From Paragorgia papillata (Eukaryota; Cnidaria; Anthozoa; Scleralcyonacea; Coralliidae): a DNA stretch of 64,000 nt. A model generated the notes under the pieces. It searched no databases, was not told where the DNA came from, and saw only the letters and a program-made list of their open reading frames with translations. Made by a program: the position numbers and the translations under genes. Below are positions 1 through 11,287 of the stretch, in pieces (the stretch's first letter is position 1; each line of letters opens with the position of its first letter). Location: contig JAWNZC010000174.1 of the NCBI GenBank assembly GCA_035771165.1, forward strand, positions 778,501 to 842,500, given 5' to 3'.

Positions 1-142
1 GAGGTTTTATCCTCTAAAATGCGACGTTTTGCCCATTATTATCCAACTGGATACGCGGCCGACGCGGCGGAAGAGAGAAATGGCCGCGTATCCAGGTGGA
101 TTCAAGCGTGATTTGAAGAACGTCTATGCTGTAAGTAAATAA
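1..142. other. Intron/intergenic edge with a short hairpin
   Basis: No coding exon was recognised here. An inverted repeat pairs GGATACGCGGCC (about 49-60) with GGCCGCGTATCC (about 82-93) around a short loop, so this may be the core or an end of a small foldback element. If COX10 continues to the left as expected, this stretch is part of its third intron. Confidence 0.4.
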
Positions 143-262
143 AAGTAGCGTGCTGCGTAGGCAGTGTAGAAACAACAATCGAAATATAGTAAGGTTAGAT
201 ATACTGCCGAAACAGAGAACGTAGGAGTCTAACGTTTCGAGCGAAGGCCCTTCGTCAAAGAG
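143..262 (+). repeat. Dispersed repeat with GCGTAGGCAG and CGAAACGTT blocks, copy 1
   Basis: The block runs from AAGTAGCGTGCTGCGTAGGC through CTGCCGAAACAGAGAACGTA to CGTTTCGAGCGAAGGCCC. The same text recurs at about 3195-3290 (inverted), 39985-40172 and, shortened, 49246-49297. The reverse complement of the right end reads TTTGACGAAGG...CTCGAAACGTTAG, which resembles a degenerate hammerhead-ribozyme core of the kind carried by Penelope-like retroelements. Family membership is inference; the repetition is seen directly. Confidence 0.6.
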
Positions 263-417
263 AAACGTATACAGTACCTTGATTATTTCTACATGACTTC
301 TATTTCGTAATGCATAGGAAAACAGACAGGCAGATGGCCAAATAGACAAATGGAGACAGATAGATGGACAAATAGACAGACAGGTAGGCAAAAAGAGATG
401 AACAGACACAAAAAGAG

Positions 418-658
418 ATGAACACAAACAAACAAACAAACAAACAAACAAACAAACAAACAAACAAACAAACAAACAAACAAACAAACAAACAAACAAA
501 CAAACAAACAAACAAACAGGTGAACAAACAGACAGTTGGACAGACAACAAACAAACAAACAAACAAACAAACAAACAAACAAACAAACAAACAAACAGGC
601 AGACAGACAGGCAGAAAGTGATGTACATAGACAGACAGACAGTCGGACAAAGAAACAA

Positions 659-705
<47 letters not shown>

Positions 706-730
706 GGCAGGCAAGCAAGCAAGCAAACAA

Positions 731-823
<93 letters not shown>

Positions 824-835
824 GAGAGAAATATT
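418..835 (+). repeat. (ACAA)n and (ACAG)n microsatellite
   Basis: Long runs of AAAC/ACAA units (421-520, 547-597) pass into ACAG units (658-835), with short imperfect joints. On the minus strand this reads as (CTGT)n and lies directly after the 3' end of the minus-strand LINE at 840-2771. Open frames through it encode only NKQT, DRQT or VCLS repeats and are low-complexity artefacts. Confidence 0.95.
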
Positions 836-839
836 TATT

Positions 840-2769
840 TGAATTCGGAGATTCATCAGTTAAAAAACTGCTTTACAAGAAAGCCGAATATATACAGTAT
901 ACAAGTCTATATTTACAATAAATTAGTCCAATTGAAGAAGCGATGATTGCAGATATCGTTTAAAGCTATTTAGGTTACTATTACATCTAGCATTCTCTGG
1001 CATATCATTCCAAACTTTCGCTCCTGTATATGCTAAACTCTTTTTTAGAAATCCAGTCCGTGGCTTAGGAAGAACGAGAGTCATTTCTCGTTCTCTTAGT
1101 AAATAGGTATCATTTAATTCAGAGATTTTAAAATGCTCTTGCAGATATGAAGGGGCCATATTATTTAATACTTTGTGCATCATTATTAACATATGGTCAG
1201 TTCGATATTCTGAAAGAGTTTTCCATTTTAATTGTTGCCTTATTTCACTGGATCTGATTTCATAACCTTGTCTAGTAATGACTCTGGCAGCACGGTTTTG
1301 TAGCTTTTGCATTCTCGTCACACTACTGCAAGGCATGTTGTCCCAGACAATATCGCAATATTCAAACAAAGGTTTTATTAATGAATTATATATTGTAATA
1401 GATGTTTTTTTAGGAACAAACTGCCTAGCTTGACGTAGACCTGCAATAGCAGAACTTATTTTTTTAGAAATAGAATCAATGTGTTCATACCAACAGAGTC
1501 TTTCGTCTATCAAAACCCCTAATGATTTTGTAACCTTAACTCTATTACCATTAATAAAAAGATTAATGGTATATCTCTTATTTTTTTAAGATTATGATCA
1601 GACCCAATGAACATGAACTCTGTTTTGGTAGCATTCAGACTCAATTTATTTGCCTTTAACCATTCGTTAATGTTTTCAAGATCTTTATTGGCAAAATTTA
1701 TCATTTCTTTTAATGATGAACCCGTTGTAGTTATGTTCGTGTCATCAGCATACATTCTAGCTTTAGAGTGCTGGAGACAACGAGGGAAATCATTTATACA
1801 AATAAGAAATAATAAAGGACCAAGTATTGAACCTTGTGGGACGCCACAACTGAGTGTACGTTCATTTGATAAAAAGCCATTGACACAGCATCTTTGCTTA
1901 CGATTACATACATACGATTGAAACCAAGTTAATGATCTCGACCTTATTCCATAAGCGTTTAATTTATTAATTAGTATTTCATGGCTTACTGTGTCAAATG
2001 CTTTTGCAAGATCTAGAAATAGTACTACATTCAGTTTTCCTTGATCCATACTATTTAGCCAATTAGTTGTTGCATCAAGTAGTGCAGTAGTAGTAGAATG
2101 ATGGGGCCTAAAGCCTGATTGATTTTTGGATAAAAATTGTTTTCGTTAAGGTAGCAATACAACTGATCATAGACAATACGTTCAAATACATTCGATATAG
2201 CACTCAACACTGAGATTGGCCTATAATTATTCGCGTCATCTTTTGCTTCTCCTTTATGACTTGGTCTAACTCTTGCCACTTTCCAGTCTTCAGGAAAAGT
2301 ACTAGTAATTATTGATTTATTAAATACATTAGTCAGTGATTCAGAAATTACTGGTGCGGCAACTTTGAGTAATTTACATGGGATTTGATCGATCCCTGTT
2401 GCTTTTTTCTCTGATATGTTTGAAAGTAATTGGAAAACTGTATTTGTTTCAATTGTAGTAATTTCAAAGGCAGATTCTGTTTGATTAAGATAATCAAGAA
2501 AAGATTTAGTTGATTCAGACTGAGATGACGACAATTTTAGCCCAACCTCTGAGAAGTGTTTATTAAAACTTTCTGATATTTCTGCGAGATCAGAAATTAA
2601 ACAATCGTCATATTTCAGACTAGTAATATTTTCTGGTTTTGAAGTTGAGTTTCTTGACATTAATTCGTTTATGGATTTCCAAATCTCTTTTGGATTGCCT
2701 TTGTTCTGTTGAAATTTATGCTGATAATAGTCAATTTTTGTTTTCTTAATCTTGTTAGTACAATTATTT

Positions 2770-2771
<2 letters not shown>
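840..2771 (-). mobile_element. 5'-truncated LINE inside a CAGA/CTGT microsatellite
   Basis: The minus strand carries the linker, reverse transcriptase and C-terminal region of a non-LTR retrotransposon of CR1/L2/Rex-like type. Coding similarity begins right at 2771, where a run of ACAG units (2771-2820) starts, and the 3' end at about 840 meets another long ACAG array. The element therefore appears 5'-truncated and flanked on both sides by the same tetranucleotide repeat. It lies in COX10 intron 3, about 95 bp downstream of the exon 3 donor site. Confidence 0.85.
923..2660 (-). pseudogene. LINE reverse transcriptase, broken into three frames
   Basis: Three consecutive minus-strand segments (2660-2055, 2049-1519, 1513-923) read as one RT protein interrupted by frameshifts or stops. 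The first holds the linker and palm entry (GIDQIPCKLLK, NYRPISVLS). The second holds FLDLAKAFDTVSHE, the GVPQGSILGPLLF motif and the catalytic YADDTN box. The third is the typical LINE C-terminal region (KLQNRAARVITR, SLAYTGAKVWNDMP). The reading continues upstream of 2660 to 2771 (KFQQNKGNPKEIWKSINELM). No endonuclease domain is present, consistent with 5' truncation. It cannot be active. Confidence 0.9.

Positions 2772-2820
<49 letters not shown>
2771..2820 (+). repeat. (ACAG)n microsatellite at the LINE 5' boundary
   Basis: About twelve uninterrupted ACAG units abut the truncated LINE. Just beyond it is a short direct repeat, ACATGTAAGAAAA then ACATGTAAGAAAAT. Confidence 0.9.
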
Positions 2821-2865
2821 TGTAAGAAAACCTACATGTAAGAAAATCTATATCAGCTAATTTAC

Positions 2866-2990
2866 CTGATTAATTGTATTTGCAGAACAAGAACACAGCA
2901 TTGTACCCAATGATGCAAAAACAAAGGGAGCCACACAGAATTCTCCAGGAGCGAGGCTATATCCAGCCATTGTAGTCAGAACAACTAAGC
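2866..2990 (-). CDS. COX10: COX10 exon 3, haem A farnesyltransferase core
   Basis: This 125-bp exon is bounded on the minus strand by an acceptor (TATCAATTACAG) and a donor (CAG|GTAAAT). It enters in phase 1 from exon 2, so the joint codon is GGC. It reads LVVLTTMAGYSLAPGEF and ends ANTINQ, matching the first membrane region of COX10/UbiA prenyltransferases; human COX10 has [24 protein letters not shown] and ends AANSINQ. The final Asn is the first residue of the conserved NxxxDxxxD metal and isoprenoid-binding motif, whose two Asp residues fall in the next exon, outside the window. COX10 farnesylates haem B to haem O in the inner mitochondrial membrane for cytochrome c oxidase assembly. Confidence 0.88.
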
Positions 2991-3194
2991 CTGTAATTGA
3001 TACAAAATGCAAGAAAAATAACATAGTTCAGTTTATAGTTTTTAAAAAAAATGAGAAACTAGTAAACCACGATCGCGGTTACCTTGATATCAGTTTATTT
3101 TAATACAGCGGAACCCCGCTTTATAAACACATGCTTAATACGGACACACTCTTAATATGGACAGTTTTGTTTGTCCTGACAAAAAGGTTTATAT

Positions 3195-3290
3195 GATCCT
3201 ACGTTCTCTGTTTCGGCAGTATATCAAACCTTACTATATTCCGATTGTTGTTTCAACACTGCCTACGCAGCACGCTACTTTTATTTCAGT
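3195..3290 (-). repeat. Dispersed GCGTAGGCAG repeat, copy 2 (inverted)
   Basis: It reads CCTACGTTCTCTGTTTCGGC ... TTTCAACACTGCCTACGCAG ... TTTTATTTCAG, the reverse complement of the block at 143-262 without its CGAAACGTT end. It is probably a truncated member of the same retroelement-derived family. Confidence 0.65.
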
Positions 3291-3349
3291 AAAAAGATAA
3301 AGTTGTCCCACAAGAACAATGCGAATGAAAGGATTAAACGTAATATATC

Positions 3350-3490
3350 AACAACGAGTTTGGGTGTTTCACCAGGGGATCCAAACACGAAAAAACATGA
3401 TGAAAGCACGAAGCCGAAGGCCGAGTGGTTTTATTGTTTTCGAGTGTTTGGATTCCCCTGATAAAACACGATAAACGAGTTGTTGATATG
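3350..3490. repeat. Palindromic foldback
   Basis: The left arm CAACAACGAGTTTGGGTGTT, followed by CAGGGGATCCAAACACG, is mirrored by GTGTTTGGATTCCCCTG and AAACGAGTTGTTG. The spacer contains GCACGAAGCCGAAGGC. It is a short non-coding foldback element or the core of one. Confidence 0.7.
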
Positions 3491-3671
3491 GCATCTCAAT
3501 CGAGCGATTTCAATTGAAAAACGCCATTAAAATAAACCTTTATGAGATTCTATTCATGAGTGTGTGTAAAATTTATTCATACAGCAACTTGTTTATTTGA
3601 TAATTGTGAGATCTTAATAATTAGATGGACACCGGTTTTCATCTAATATCTTGGGTTTTACTGGAGTATCC

Positions 3672-4089
3672 CAATCTCGTTCCCAGAGCCCACGTTCCCC
3701 ACCCGGGAAACGAGAGACTCTGGGATAATCCGTTTCAAATCACAGGATTCTTGTTATTCCGGTTGAGGTACGCATGCGTAAATATCCGAGCGGAATCTGG
3801 ATAGTATGTTCTCCTTGTTTGACTTTTCCCCAAACAAGTCAATGGGGTTGCTGGCGAAGCTGGAATTACAGCATATACACACATACGGCGAAGATATCGA
3901 TCGCGGCAACGTCTTCACTGGAGTCTTGTCGTCCGACATCTTTGTTATTTTGGTTTTATTAATTCTACTTCCGGTCACTTCAGACCAACTCATGCTCACT
4001 ATTCAGCCAATAACGTAACGATTTGAAACGGATTATCCCAGAGTCTCTTGTTTCCCGGGTGGGGAACGTGGGCTCTGGGAACGAGATTG
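3672..4089. mobile_element. Foldback DNA transposon, family M1, 9-bp TSD
   Basis: Terminal inverted repeats begin CAATCTCGTTCCCAGAGCC and extend about 70 bp per arm, through GGGAAACGAGAGACTCTGGG. The element is flanked by perfect 9-bp direct repeats GGAGTATCC (3663-3671 and 4090-4098). A second copy is at 24217-24620. The interior (TTGACTTTTCCCCAAACAAG and so on) is shared between copies but has no transposase. A 9-bp TSD is typical of Mutator-like (MULE) transposons; that assignment is inference. Confidence 0.9.
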
Positions 4090-4638
4090 GGAGTATCCAA
4101 CTTGAATTATCAGGTGACTGAATGAACTGTTCTAATTGGCTGATTATCTCATGAATTATTAATGAATTTGAGAAGTGCATTTAACAAACGGAAGAGAGGA
4201 GTAAGCTTTGAAGTGAGGCGGCAAGAGAACTTTGTGTCGTCAGTGATTCACAAAACAGCTTTACTGTTGTTACTGTTGTTAAGATCTCATTCTGGACGTC
4301 GTCAGCTCGTCTTGCACAGTAAAAACCGCGCATATAAGAACCTAGCGATCAAGAACCTGTTAAAATTTTGGCATTTAAGGCCAGTTAGAAAATATTTCCG
4401 TTTTTCATCACTTTTTTAGAAAAACTTTTTTTTTTACAGTTTATTATTTGTTTTTTGTTAAGTAGCCTCTTCTATTTAGTACACTTCGATCGCAAAAATA
4501 ACAGACACTGTCAAGAGCTATTGCGCGTTGGAAGTTCAAAAAACAATCTACCCTCTCGTCCAGTTTGCTTTACCATCTGATATGATGGTTTACATAAAAA
4601 TCTACATGGGCTATATAAAAAAATGGCATGGTTGGCTA

Positions 4639-5161
4639 CCTTATTATAGGAAATTAACGCTTGGGTTAATTAAGGTATTTGAAATTAACGCGACTTAAAT
4701 TAACGCGAATTGAAGTTAAAACAACTTCCGAATGAAGGAAATTAACGCGAAAAGGAGGTAAGATTTCAAAACGAAGGAAATTAACGCGACTAACGCAACG
4801 CAGTTTGTGGTGACAATAGGAACATATTTTATTTTAACACTGAATATAAAAAAACCTGAACAAAACAAATCCGTATACTGCATGTAAAAACAGACAGATT
4901 GCTTGAGAACCTTTAATACCTAAATGTAGGGGTTAAGAGGAGAAATCTGGCCACTTCGAGCATTATTTACAGCGTCCAGAATTCCAGCATCCAGGATCCA
5001 GAATTTAGGGTTATATTAATAGAAATTAAGGTCGCGGAAATTAACGCTCCACTTAATTAAAGTCGCGGAATTAACACTCGCAAAAATTAACACGACTTAA
5101 ATTAACGCGAATTTTGGAAATTCGCGTTAATTTCATGGAGCGTTAATTTCCTATAATAAGG
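4639..5161. mobile_element. Foldback MITE flanked by TA
   Basis: The terminal inverted repeat CCTTATTATAGGAAATTAAC is mirrored at the right end, with TA on both sides (4637-4638 and 5162-5163). The interior carries many copies of the short phrase GAAATTAACGCGA, giving a loosely repetitive structure. TA duplication is typical of Tc1/mariner-type elements. No transposase is present. Confidence 0.85.
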
Positions 5162-5613
5162 TATAAAAACACGATTTACCACTCTTTCCTAACATCATGG
5201 CATGCATCAATGTTCGGTTACCGACGATCAAAAAAATTAGATGGTCCCGGGCGGCCAAATTTTTGGGGGCGGGCGGCGATGAAAATAATTTTTTAACTGG
5301 CCTAAACCCCCATTATATAAGAACCTGTTGAGGCTAAAACAGATTCTTATTTGAAAAATCTGGTAAAATAGCAAAACTAATAACTGTTTTTATATGGCAA
5401 CCTGTAGACTGTGCAGAATCTCTTGTAATTTCAATATAAAAATTTGATATACTGTACATAAATAATTGCCTCTATACTGATTATACATTTATATAGTTTC
5501 TGGGAATACAAGAGGCTCTTATAACAACAACAGTTATCAACCAGTGTAGAGTACATGCAGGTATAGGTACTGCATGTAGTTCCAGTGTTGACTGACAAGT
5601 GTTTTACTCTTAA

Positions 5614-5924
5614 AGGTGCTGTCCAGTCCGTTCTGCGCATGTCCGAAACTAATGTTTACTTCTTCGTTTATAAAAATATTTACTGACACCTTATTGAAGA
5701 TTGTAAGCTTTTCTTGCTTCCTCTTCATTACTTGTACCCAAAACAAAACATTTTCAGAAGAAATCCGAAGAGATATCCTCACCGAATCGCTTGGTTTTCT
5801 GCCATGTCGCTTCTAACGGTTTACATTGAGCTGAGTACTTCATGTAATTATCTACGAATGTCATGTTTGAGGGTCTCGATAAACAAAGATGCGGATCATG
5901 CGCAGAACGGTCTGGACAGCACCT
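5614..5924. mobile_element. MITE with TTAA target site
   Basis: The arms AGGTGCTGTCCAGTCCGTTC and their complement (GAACGGTCTGGACAGCACCT) are flanked by TTAA at 5610-5613 and 5925-5928. The length is 311 bp. TTAA duplication fits piggyBac- or Kolobok-type transposition. The open frames inside are shadows of the arms. Confidence 0.88.
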
Positions 5925-5940
5925 TTAAGAAAATAAGAAC

Positions 5941-6240
5941 CCACCCTGCGAGCAGAGTTGCCAGCGGCGAGTATTTATAAGGCTCTGCTCGCAGGGTGAT
6001 AAGAACCTATTTAAGAACATAAATAGTCTAAGTTCTCAGTATGCACTAAATATATAAGAACCTTTTTAGGCTAACTAAAAATCTAGGCTATTATACGCGG
6101 GTTTTCTCAGCCATCAAAAACACACATTCCAGACGGAACCGGTGTCAAGCGAAATTTATGACCTCTGCGAAATACCTGACCAAGCGTGACGGGTCATGTA
6201 TTTCGCGCCTACACGCGCGAAATACATGACCGCTTGCTAA
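5941..6240. repeat. Two short hairpins
   Basis: CACCCTGCGAGCAGAG (5943-5958) pairs with CTCTGCTCGCAGGGTG (about 5983-5998). A second palindrome at about 6170-6235 pairs GGTCATGTATTTCGCGC with GCGCGAAATACATGACC. Related CATGTATTTCGC text recurs near 8738. Around them the phrase TAAGAACCT is repeated several times between 4335 and 6062. Confidence 0.65.
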
Positions 6241-8500
6241 ATATCTGAGGCCTGGGTCGAACCATAATGGCCGTCGAAGGAAACGAATTATCTAATGTTT
6301 ATATAATATAAGATGTTTATAATGTATCGCATCCACCTCCGAAACTGGATTTAATTTGATATTGATGAAGGACGATGGAAGGCACACCTTATCAGCAGAA
6401 AACAAGCCAAGAAACTATCTGCTCTCTGCGAGATTTCGCCACATTCAGAAAGATTTCAGTGGTTTAGCTTCTTCTTTGACAAAAATTCATGATAGATTGG
6501 TAGGAACGTTTAATTTGCTGTGGAAGTATTGATCAAGGCCACGAATATCTTATATTTACAACGAGACTGTCAAGACATACTGTATATTGTCATTTTTTTT
6601 CACCCACAGTATTTGTCAGTATATCACCTATTCACCTACTGCAATATGTTCTTTCAATCATGATACAGTAGATCCTTGATACCAACACAACAACTATGTG
6701 TTATGAAATAATACACATCTCTCCTTGGATCAGTTGAGTGTAAACTGTAATGGATTATGACAAATGAAATTTATAACGCCATAAACAGCCAGGGTGAATT
6801 TCAGAATTCTCTGCACCAAAGATTTTCAAACATTTATTATTTGGGCGCAAAAAAACTAGAAAGCTTGCACCAAAACAAACTGCACCATAAAAAACGTGCG
6901 CCAAAATTTTTGAGGTAAATGCTCTGTGCCAAAGATCTTGGTCAAATACCCCCTCAAATTCAGTTTGGATAAACAGCACGAGACACTCTGAATTCAGAGT
7001 GAAGACAGCTTTGCCCCATAATAAAGAGTCATGGTGATTCATCATTCACACATGTTTTATAAACAGTTGTGCAAAACAACCACCACATACATAATCGGAA
7101 AAGTGGTAGTAATTTGTATTTTAAATAATAAAATTATTTCTCTGCTTTTTTCAATAATTACTATGAAAAACCAAAAGTAGCCACCCTTCTTATCACAAAA
7201 AAACCTTCTTTTGTGATAATAATTTCTAGTAGAATTATAGTTTTAGGTGTAGGGTTGGTTAGACAAGACAATTTTTATTTAGTACCATATTTACATAACA
7301 TATATAGGGAGTAGGTACAGTATATACAATGATGAGCAAATGTAGCTCTCCACGTGCTCCTAGACCAGGCACTTTGTTATTTTACTCTGTAAAATGCAAG
7401 ATGGTTTTACTATTTAAGAGAGAGTCTTTAGGAGTCCAAAGGGTTAATAAGTTCTGTTCAAGCACAAATTACAATATAAGCTGAGAAAGATCATTATAAT
7501 ATAAATATATCCTGTAGCTTTGCAAGCCACATTCAAGAAAGCTTATAGAAATCTTAATGCTGGTGCCAGTTGTTCAAAGGTTGATTAGAGCTAATACTGG
7601 GTGAAATGTTTTATTTCAGTCCATTCGGACAAATATGTAGTGTTATAATTTCAAACTTCACTAGCTTGCACACAGGATTTACTTTGTACATGATTTCCAA
7701 AATAGGTGTGTAGGCTAAAAGTTCACTTGATAAAAAACTTTTACCACTTATCAATTATTATGCAGTTGCCCTGACAAGAAGTAGCTTAACTTCCCTAAGC
7801 AAGTCCAGAGAATTGCTCTCAATATTTAAATAATCCAGGATTAACCTAATTTACTTTTGAATAACTGGGCCCAACTGTATAATTAAATAAATGACTGTTA
7901 ACAATAAAAGTTTTGGGAAAGGACTACCATGAAGAAATTGACCACGTCAGTCACAACCAAGCCCTTCATTGTCATCTTTCCTGCAGATTTTGCATACAGC
8001 TGTATTTCTTCCACTGCAACAAAAAAAGAATTGCATGTACATGTACATGTAGTATGCTGCAAATATTGTTCAATTTAAGACTTTAGTGGTTTATTTTCCC
8101 CTCGTTACTGATGCTTATTTGGCATATTGTGGAATGCAATTTGATCCTAAAAATATATACTTCTGTGGAGGGTAAAACAGAATCTCACAGTTGGAAATTA
8201 ACAATGTAACAAAGAAAAACTATTCTGGCAGTTGATGGCATAACAACAACATTTTGCAATGGTTGCAAATTGACTAATAATTACACTTTATAAATTAATT
8301 AAAGGACATCTTGCACAGAAGCCTATAACAAAACCAATAACACTTTACGTAAACCAACAATGTTTATAGTGCAAGTGAATTATTTCTTTACACATGTTTG
8401 TTCCCAAAAATAATACACTAGTATCGAGACAATCTTTATAAATAATTATTGTATGAATACAACAGTCTGAACTCTGAACTGATCCTCGGGTTATCTGAAC
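6241..8500. other. Intronic sequence, nothing recognised
   Basis: AT-rich sequence within COX10 intron 2. No exon, transposon terminus or RNA gene could be supported. The open frame at 6755-7045 (minus) shows no domain, starts without context and is not reported as a gene. Confidence 0.5.
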
Positions 8501-9144
8501 CGAGTTCTACGTACCTTTTATTTACAGCTTTTCGATGGAGGCTTGATTGCTGCAACGCCAACACAGCCAGTGATAGTGTCAGTTGTTGAATTAGCCATTT
8601 GTTGACAAAATATCAGCGAAAAACGAGAGTAAGGAAGGTTGTAAACGACTGTAGAGATACAGCTGGAACAGTTGCGAAATATATGAGCCAAAGTCTATCA
8701 TGCGCATCATCTGCGCATGTGCAAAACCATAATAGTCATGTATTTCGCAGGTCACAAATTTCGCGTTACACCTGCGTGGCCTGAGGTTCTGCGCTAGTTT
8801 GAACACCACAGAAAACAAGAAGCAGCGGTCTTACCGTCAGGTCCCGATGCCCTGGGTCTTTCACCCTATATAAACCCTTGTTCAGTAGCCTTCGGCTTAG
8901 TCGTCGTTCGTTTTCTTACTCCCTCCCTCCCTTCCCCTTTCTCCCTTCGTTGTTTCTTTTCTTATACTGTAGTTCGTCGCAGATTCCATTTCCTCGGTCC
9001 AACGAAGGTCTACATCACATGAAAATTAAGTTGTTTTTTTTTCTTTAAGTAAGTTGTTTGAAACAGTGTGTAATGTTTGGTGCAAAATACAGATACATTA
9101 TGCAAGTGAGCCGTAGTTTGTACGTGTATGCAAGGCACACAAAC

Positions 9145-9364
9145 CTGTTAAACGAATCTTGGATAGTTTAAGGTAATACTGCAACAGTTGCTTCCATGAT
9201 AAATAAGCATGCGGAACACTTCTTTCTTGAATTAGTACAGTTTGATTCTGAACTTCAGCAGCAACAAGTTTGACATCTAATCTCGGGTCATGCTTCGTTA
9301 ATGTGTCAGAAGAGACTCTGGCATTTCTGCTATTGTGCACACAAAACCGTTGAATCGATGGAAT
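9145..9364 (-). CDS. COX10: COX10 exon 2
   Basis: This 220-bp exon starts after a strong acceptor (TTTGCCTCCTCGTTTCAG) and ends at ACAG|GTTTGT. It is read from IPSIQRFCVHNSR to YYLKLSKIRLT; the LSKIRLT tail is the conserved lead-in to the COX10 core (human [10 protein letters not shown]). It starts in phase 0 and ends in phase 1, matching the neighbouring exons exactly. The N-terminal half is variable, as expected for the matrix-facing region of COX10. Intron 1 upstream is about 10.4 kb and filled with transposons. Confidence 0.88.
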
Positions 9365-9393
9365 CTGAAACGAGGAGGCAAATGCGATAATAA

Positions 9394-9843
9394 GGGCCTG
9401 TTTGTATGGAGCCGAGTTACCCGGCTAGCCAAGTTACCCGGCTAGGCGAGTTACCCGGCTAGCCAAGTTACTCGGCAAACTGAGTTACCCGCCATGTATA
9501 GAAATTCAATGCTATTCCAGCAGAGTGTTTATATGAGACAGGCGTGTAACTCGGCTAGCCGAGATCCCAGCAAAACAGCCGAGATCTCGGCATGCCGGGA
9601 TGAAAATATTCCCATATAAACACTCTCTTGCCGGGTAACTCGGCTAGCCGAGTTGAATTCGTCACAACAGCGCACGCGCCACTTATGAAGACAATCGGAA
9701 AGTACTCATGGAATGTGAAACCATTATATATGCATGGGTGGCTTTGCCGAGTAACTCGTCTCATATAAACACTCATCTTTTTTCAACTCGGCTTGCCGGG
9801 TAACTCGCCTAGCCGGGTAACTCGGCTCCATATAAACAGGCCC
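9394..9843. mobile_element. Foldback MITE with TAA duplication, Harbinger-like
   Basis: The termini GGGCCTGTTTGTATGGAGCC and GGCTCCATATAAACAGGCCC are inverted, with TAA on both sides (9391-9393, 9844-9846). The interior is a string of GAGTTACCCGGCTAGCC-type units in both orientations. A 3-bp TWA duplication and a GGGCCTGTT terminus are typical of PIF/Harbinger-type MITEs. No transposase is present. Confidence 0.85.
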
Positions 9844-9878
9844 TAAATGGAGTCGGATCAGGATGGAACCAATTGAGG

Positions 9879-10690
9879 CCTGTTCAGACTACACGCGTAA
9901 AAACGCACAACTTGTTCACGGTTGTCAACAGGCGTGAACAATGTTGCTGCCATCCGTGAACAATGTTGTGCTGCTCGCCGTGAACAAGTTGTCAACAAGT
10001 TGTTCACTTATGGTTCGAACAACTTGTTCACGGATAAATCAACAGTCATGAACAAGTTGTTCCAACAGCACATTTTTATAGCCAACAACGTTGTTCGCAC
10101 ATGATACAACATGCTGTAACAGCATGACGAAATAACAACGATGAACAACAATGTTACAACAATGGTGAACATGGTTGATGTATCAACACGTTCTTCGGTT
10201 GTTACAACATGCGTGAACAACGGTTGTTGTTTCATCAAGCTGCAACAACTTGTTGAAACAATGATGAACAATGTTGTTCATTTATCAATGTTGTTCACAT
10301 ATGTCAACAAGTTGTTACAGCATTGTTCAGGCAACAATGCTGTAACAACTTGCGAGATTTTTACGCGTGTAGGTGCCTGGGTATGGTGCTCGGACACGGG
10401 CCACTTGTTCACATTCACGGCGCCCTGGTTCTAATAAGCGTTCACACAGAAAGCTTTTCATGGCTTTTGTAGCTATTTTGTGGCTTTGAGGCTTCGAATT
10501 ACAAGGAATATTCAGTAAAAAGCGTGGGCACCACTTTGGGCACTCCGGCACTATGAAAACGTACGTGTTCACATTAGTGCCCGGGTACTACCTCAACGCA
10601 CGGTGCTCGGTTTCGATTAGTTTGAGTTGGGCACCGCGAAAAAGTCGTGTTCACACTAGTGCCCATGCCCGGGCATCTAGTCTGAACAGG
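9879..10690. mobile_element. Foldback element interrupted by a TA-type MITE
   Basis: The outer arms CCTGTTCAGACTA (9879-9891) and TAGTCTGAACAGG (10678-10690) are inverted. Removing the inner element at 9892-10369 with one TA restores an arm reading CCTGTTCAGACTAGGTGCC, which matches the complement of the right end (CCTGTTCAGACTAGATGCCC). The inner element therefore inserted 12 bp inside the left arm of an existing foldback. Confidence 0.8.
9892..10369. mobile_element. MITE with CACGCGTAAAAA termini, TA duplication, copy 1
   Basis: The termini CACGCGTAAAAA and TTTTTACGCGTG are inverted and flanked by TA (9890-9891, 10370-10371). The interior is almost entirely made of GTTGTT/AACAAC and TTGTTCAC/GTGAACAA words in both orientations, so much of the element is self-complementary. 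Copy 2 at 21169-21654 is nearly identical, so both insertions look recent. Confidence 0.9.
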
Positions 10691-11110
10691 GGGACGGGGG
10701 TTATACATTAAAGTGGATTGGCATTAAAAATTAAGTTTGTCTAATTTGAAAGAACTCATAAAATTGTAATAGAAGATCCTTTACAACTTTTTCGTATCTT
10801 TCTGCGTTTTCAAGATATTTCAATTTGTTTGATATGTAAATGAGATGGTCTCTGACGTCAGGAGTGGGGTAAAATATTTTCATACAGAGCAAAATCACTT
10901 ACATATCTAACATGAAATGTTCAGCGTCGCAAGGAGTTTTTATGTGCACAGTTTCAAATGATTTCGCAGAACAAACTTAGAGATATAACTGGTTTAATTG
11001 CTACATGTGAAAATATTTTACCCCACACCTGACGTCAGAGACCATCTCATTTACATATCAAACAAATTGAAATATCTTGAAAACGAAGAGAGATACGAAG
11101 AAGTTGTAAA

Positions 11111-11287
11111 ATGGATTTATGAAATAAAAATAATTAACATCATGCGATGTGTTTGTGTTGTTGTTCCACAGGTCCCTTGGGGTTCTACTTGGGGTATAAA
11201 ATCCACTAGCCCCTTGGCTAAGTTAATGAGCGTAGTGGCTCAGAGCTCATTCGTGTACTGACTGCCGTATGTGACACTTCGCTACCA
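11111..11287 (+). repeat. Repeat A, copy A1
   Basis: Matches 14542-14718 (A2) with only a few differences (for example TGCCGTATG versus TGCCGCATG). It starts the first unit of the 5.84-kb insertion and contains CCACAGGTCCCTTGGGGTTC. Confidence 0.92.

Larger units (their letters stand above)
2991..9144 (-). other. COX10: COX10 intron 2 (6.15 kb), packed with repeats
   Basis: The intron lies between the exon 2 donor (ACAG|GTTTGT at 9145/9144) and the exon 3 acceptor. It contains three well-delimited foldback transposons (3672-4089, 4639-5161, 5614-5924), a dispersed repeat (3195-3290) and several palindromes. No conserved exon was seen inside it. Confidence 0.8.

Noticed and set aside
418..946. 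Long open frames with NKQT, DRQT and VCLS/VCLF repeats on both strands
   Set aside because: They follow a tetranucleotide microsatellite exactly and exist in all frames without stops; no gene.
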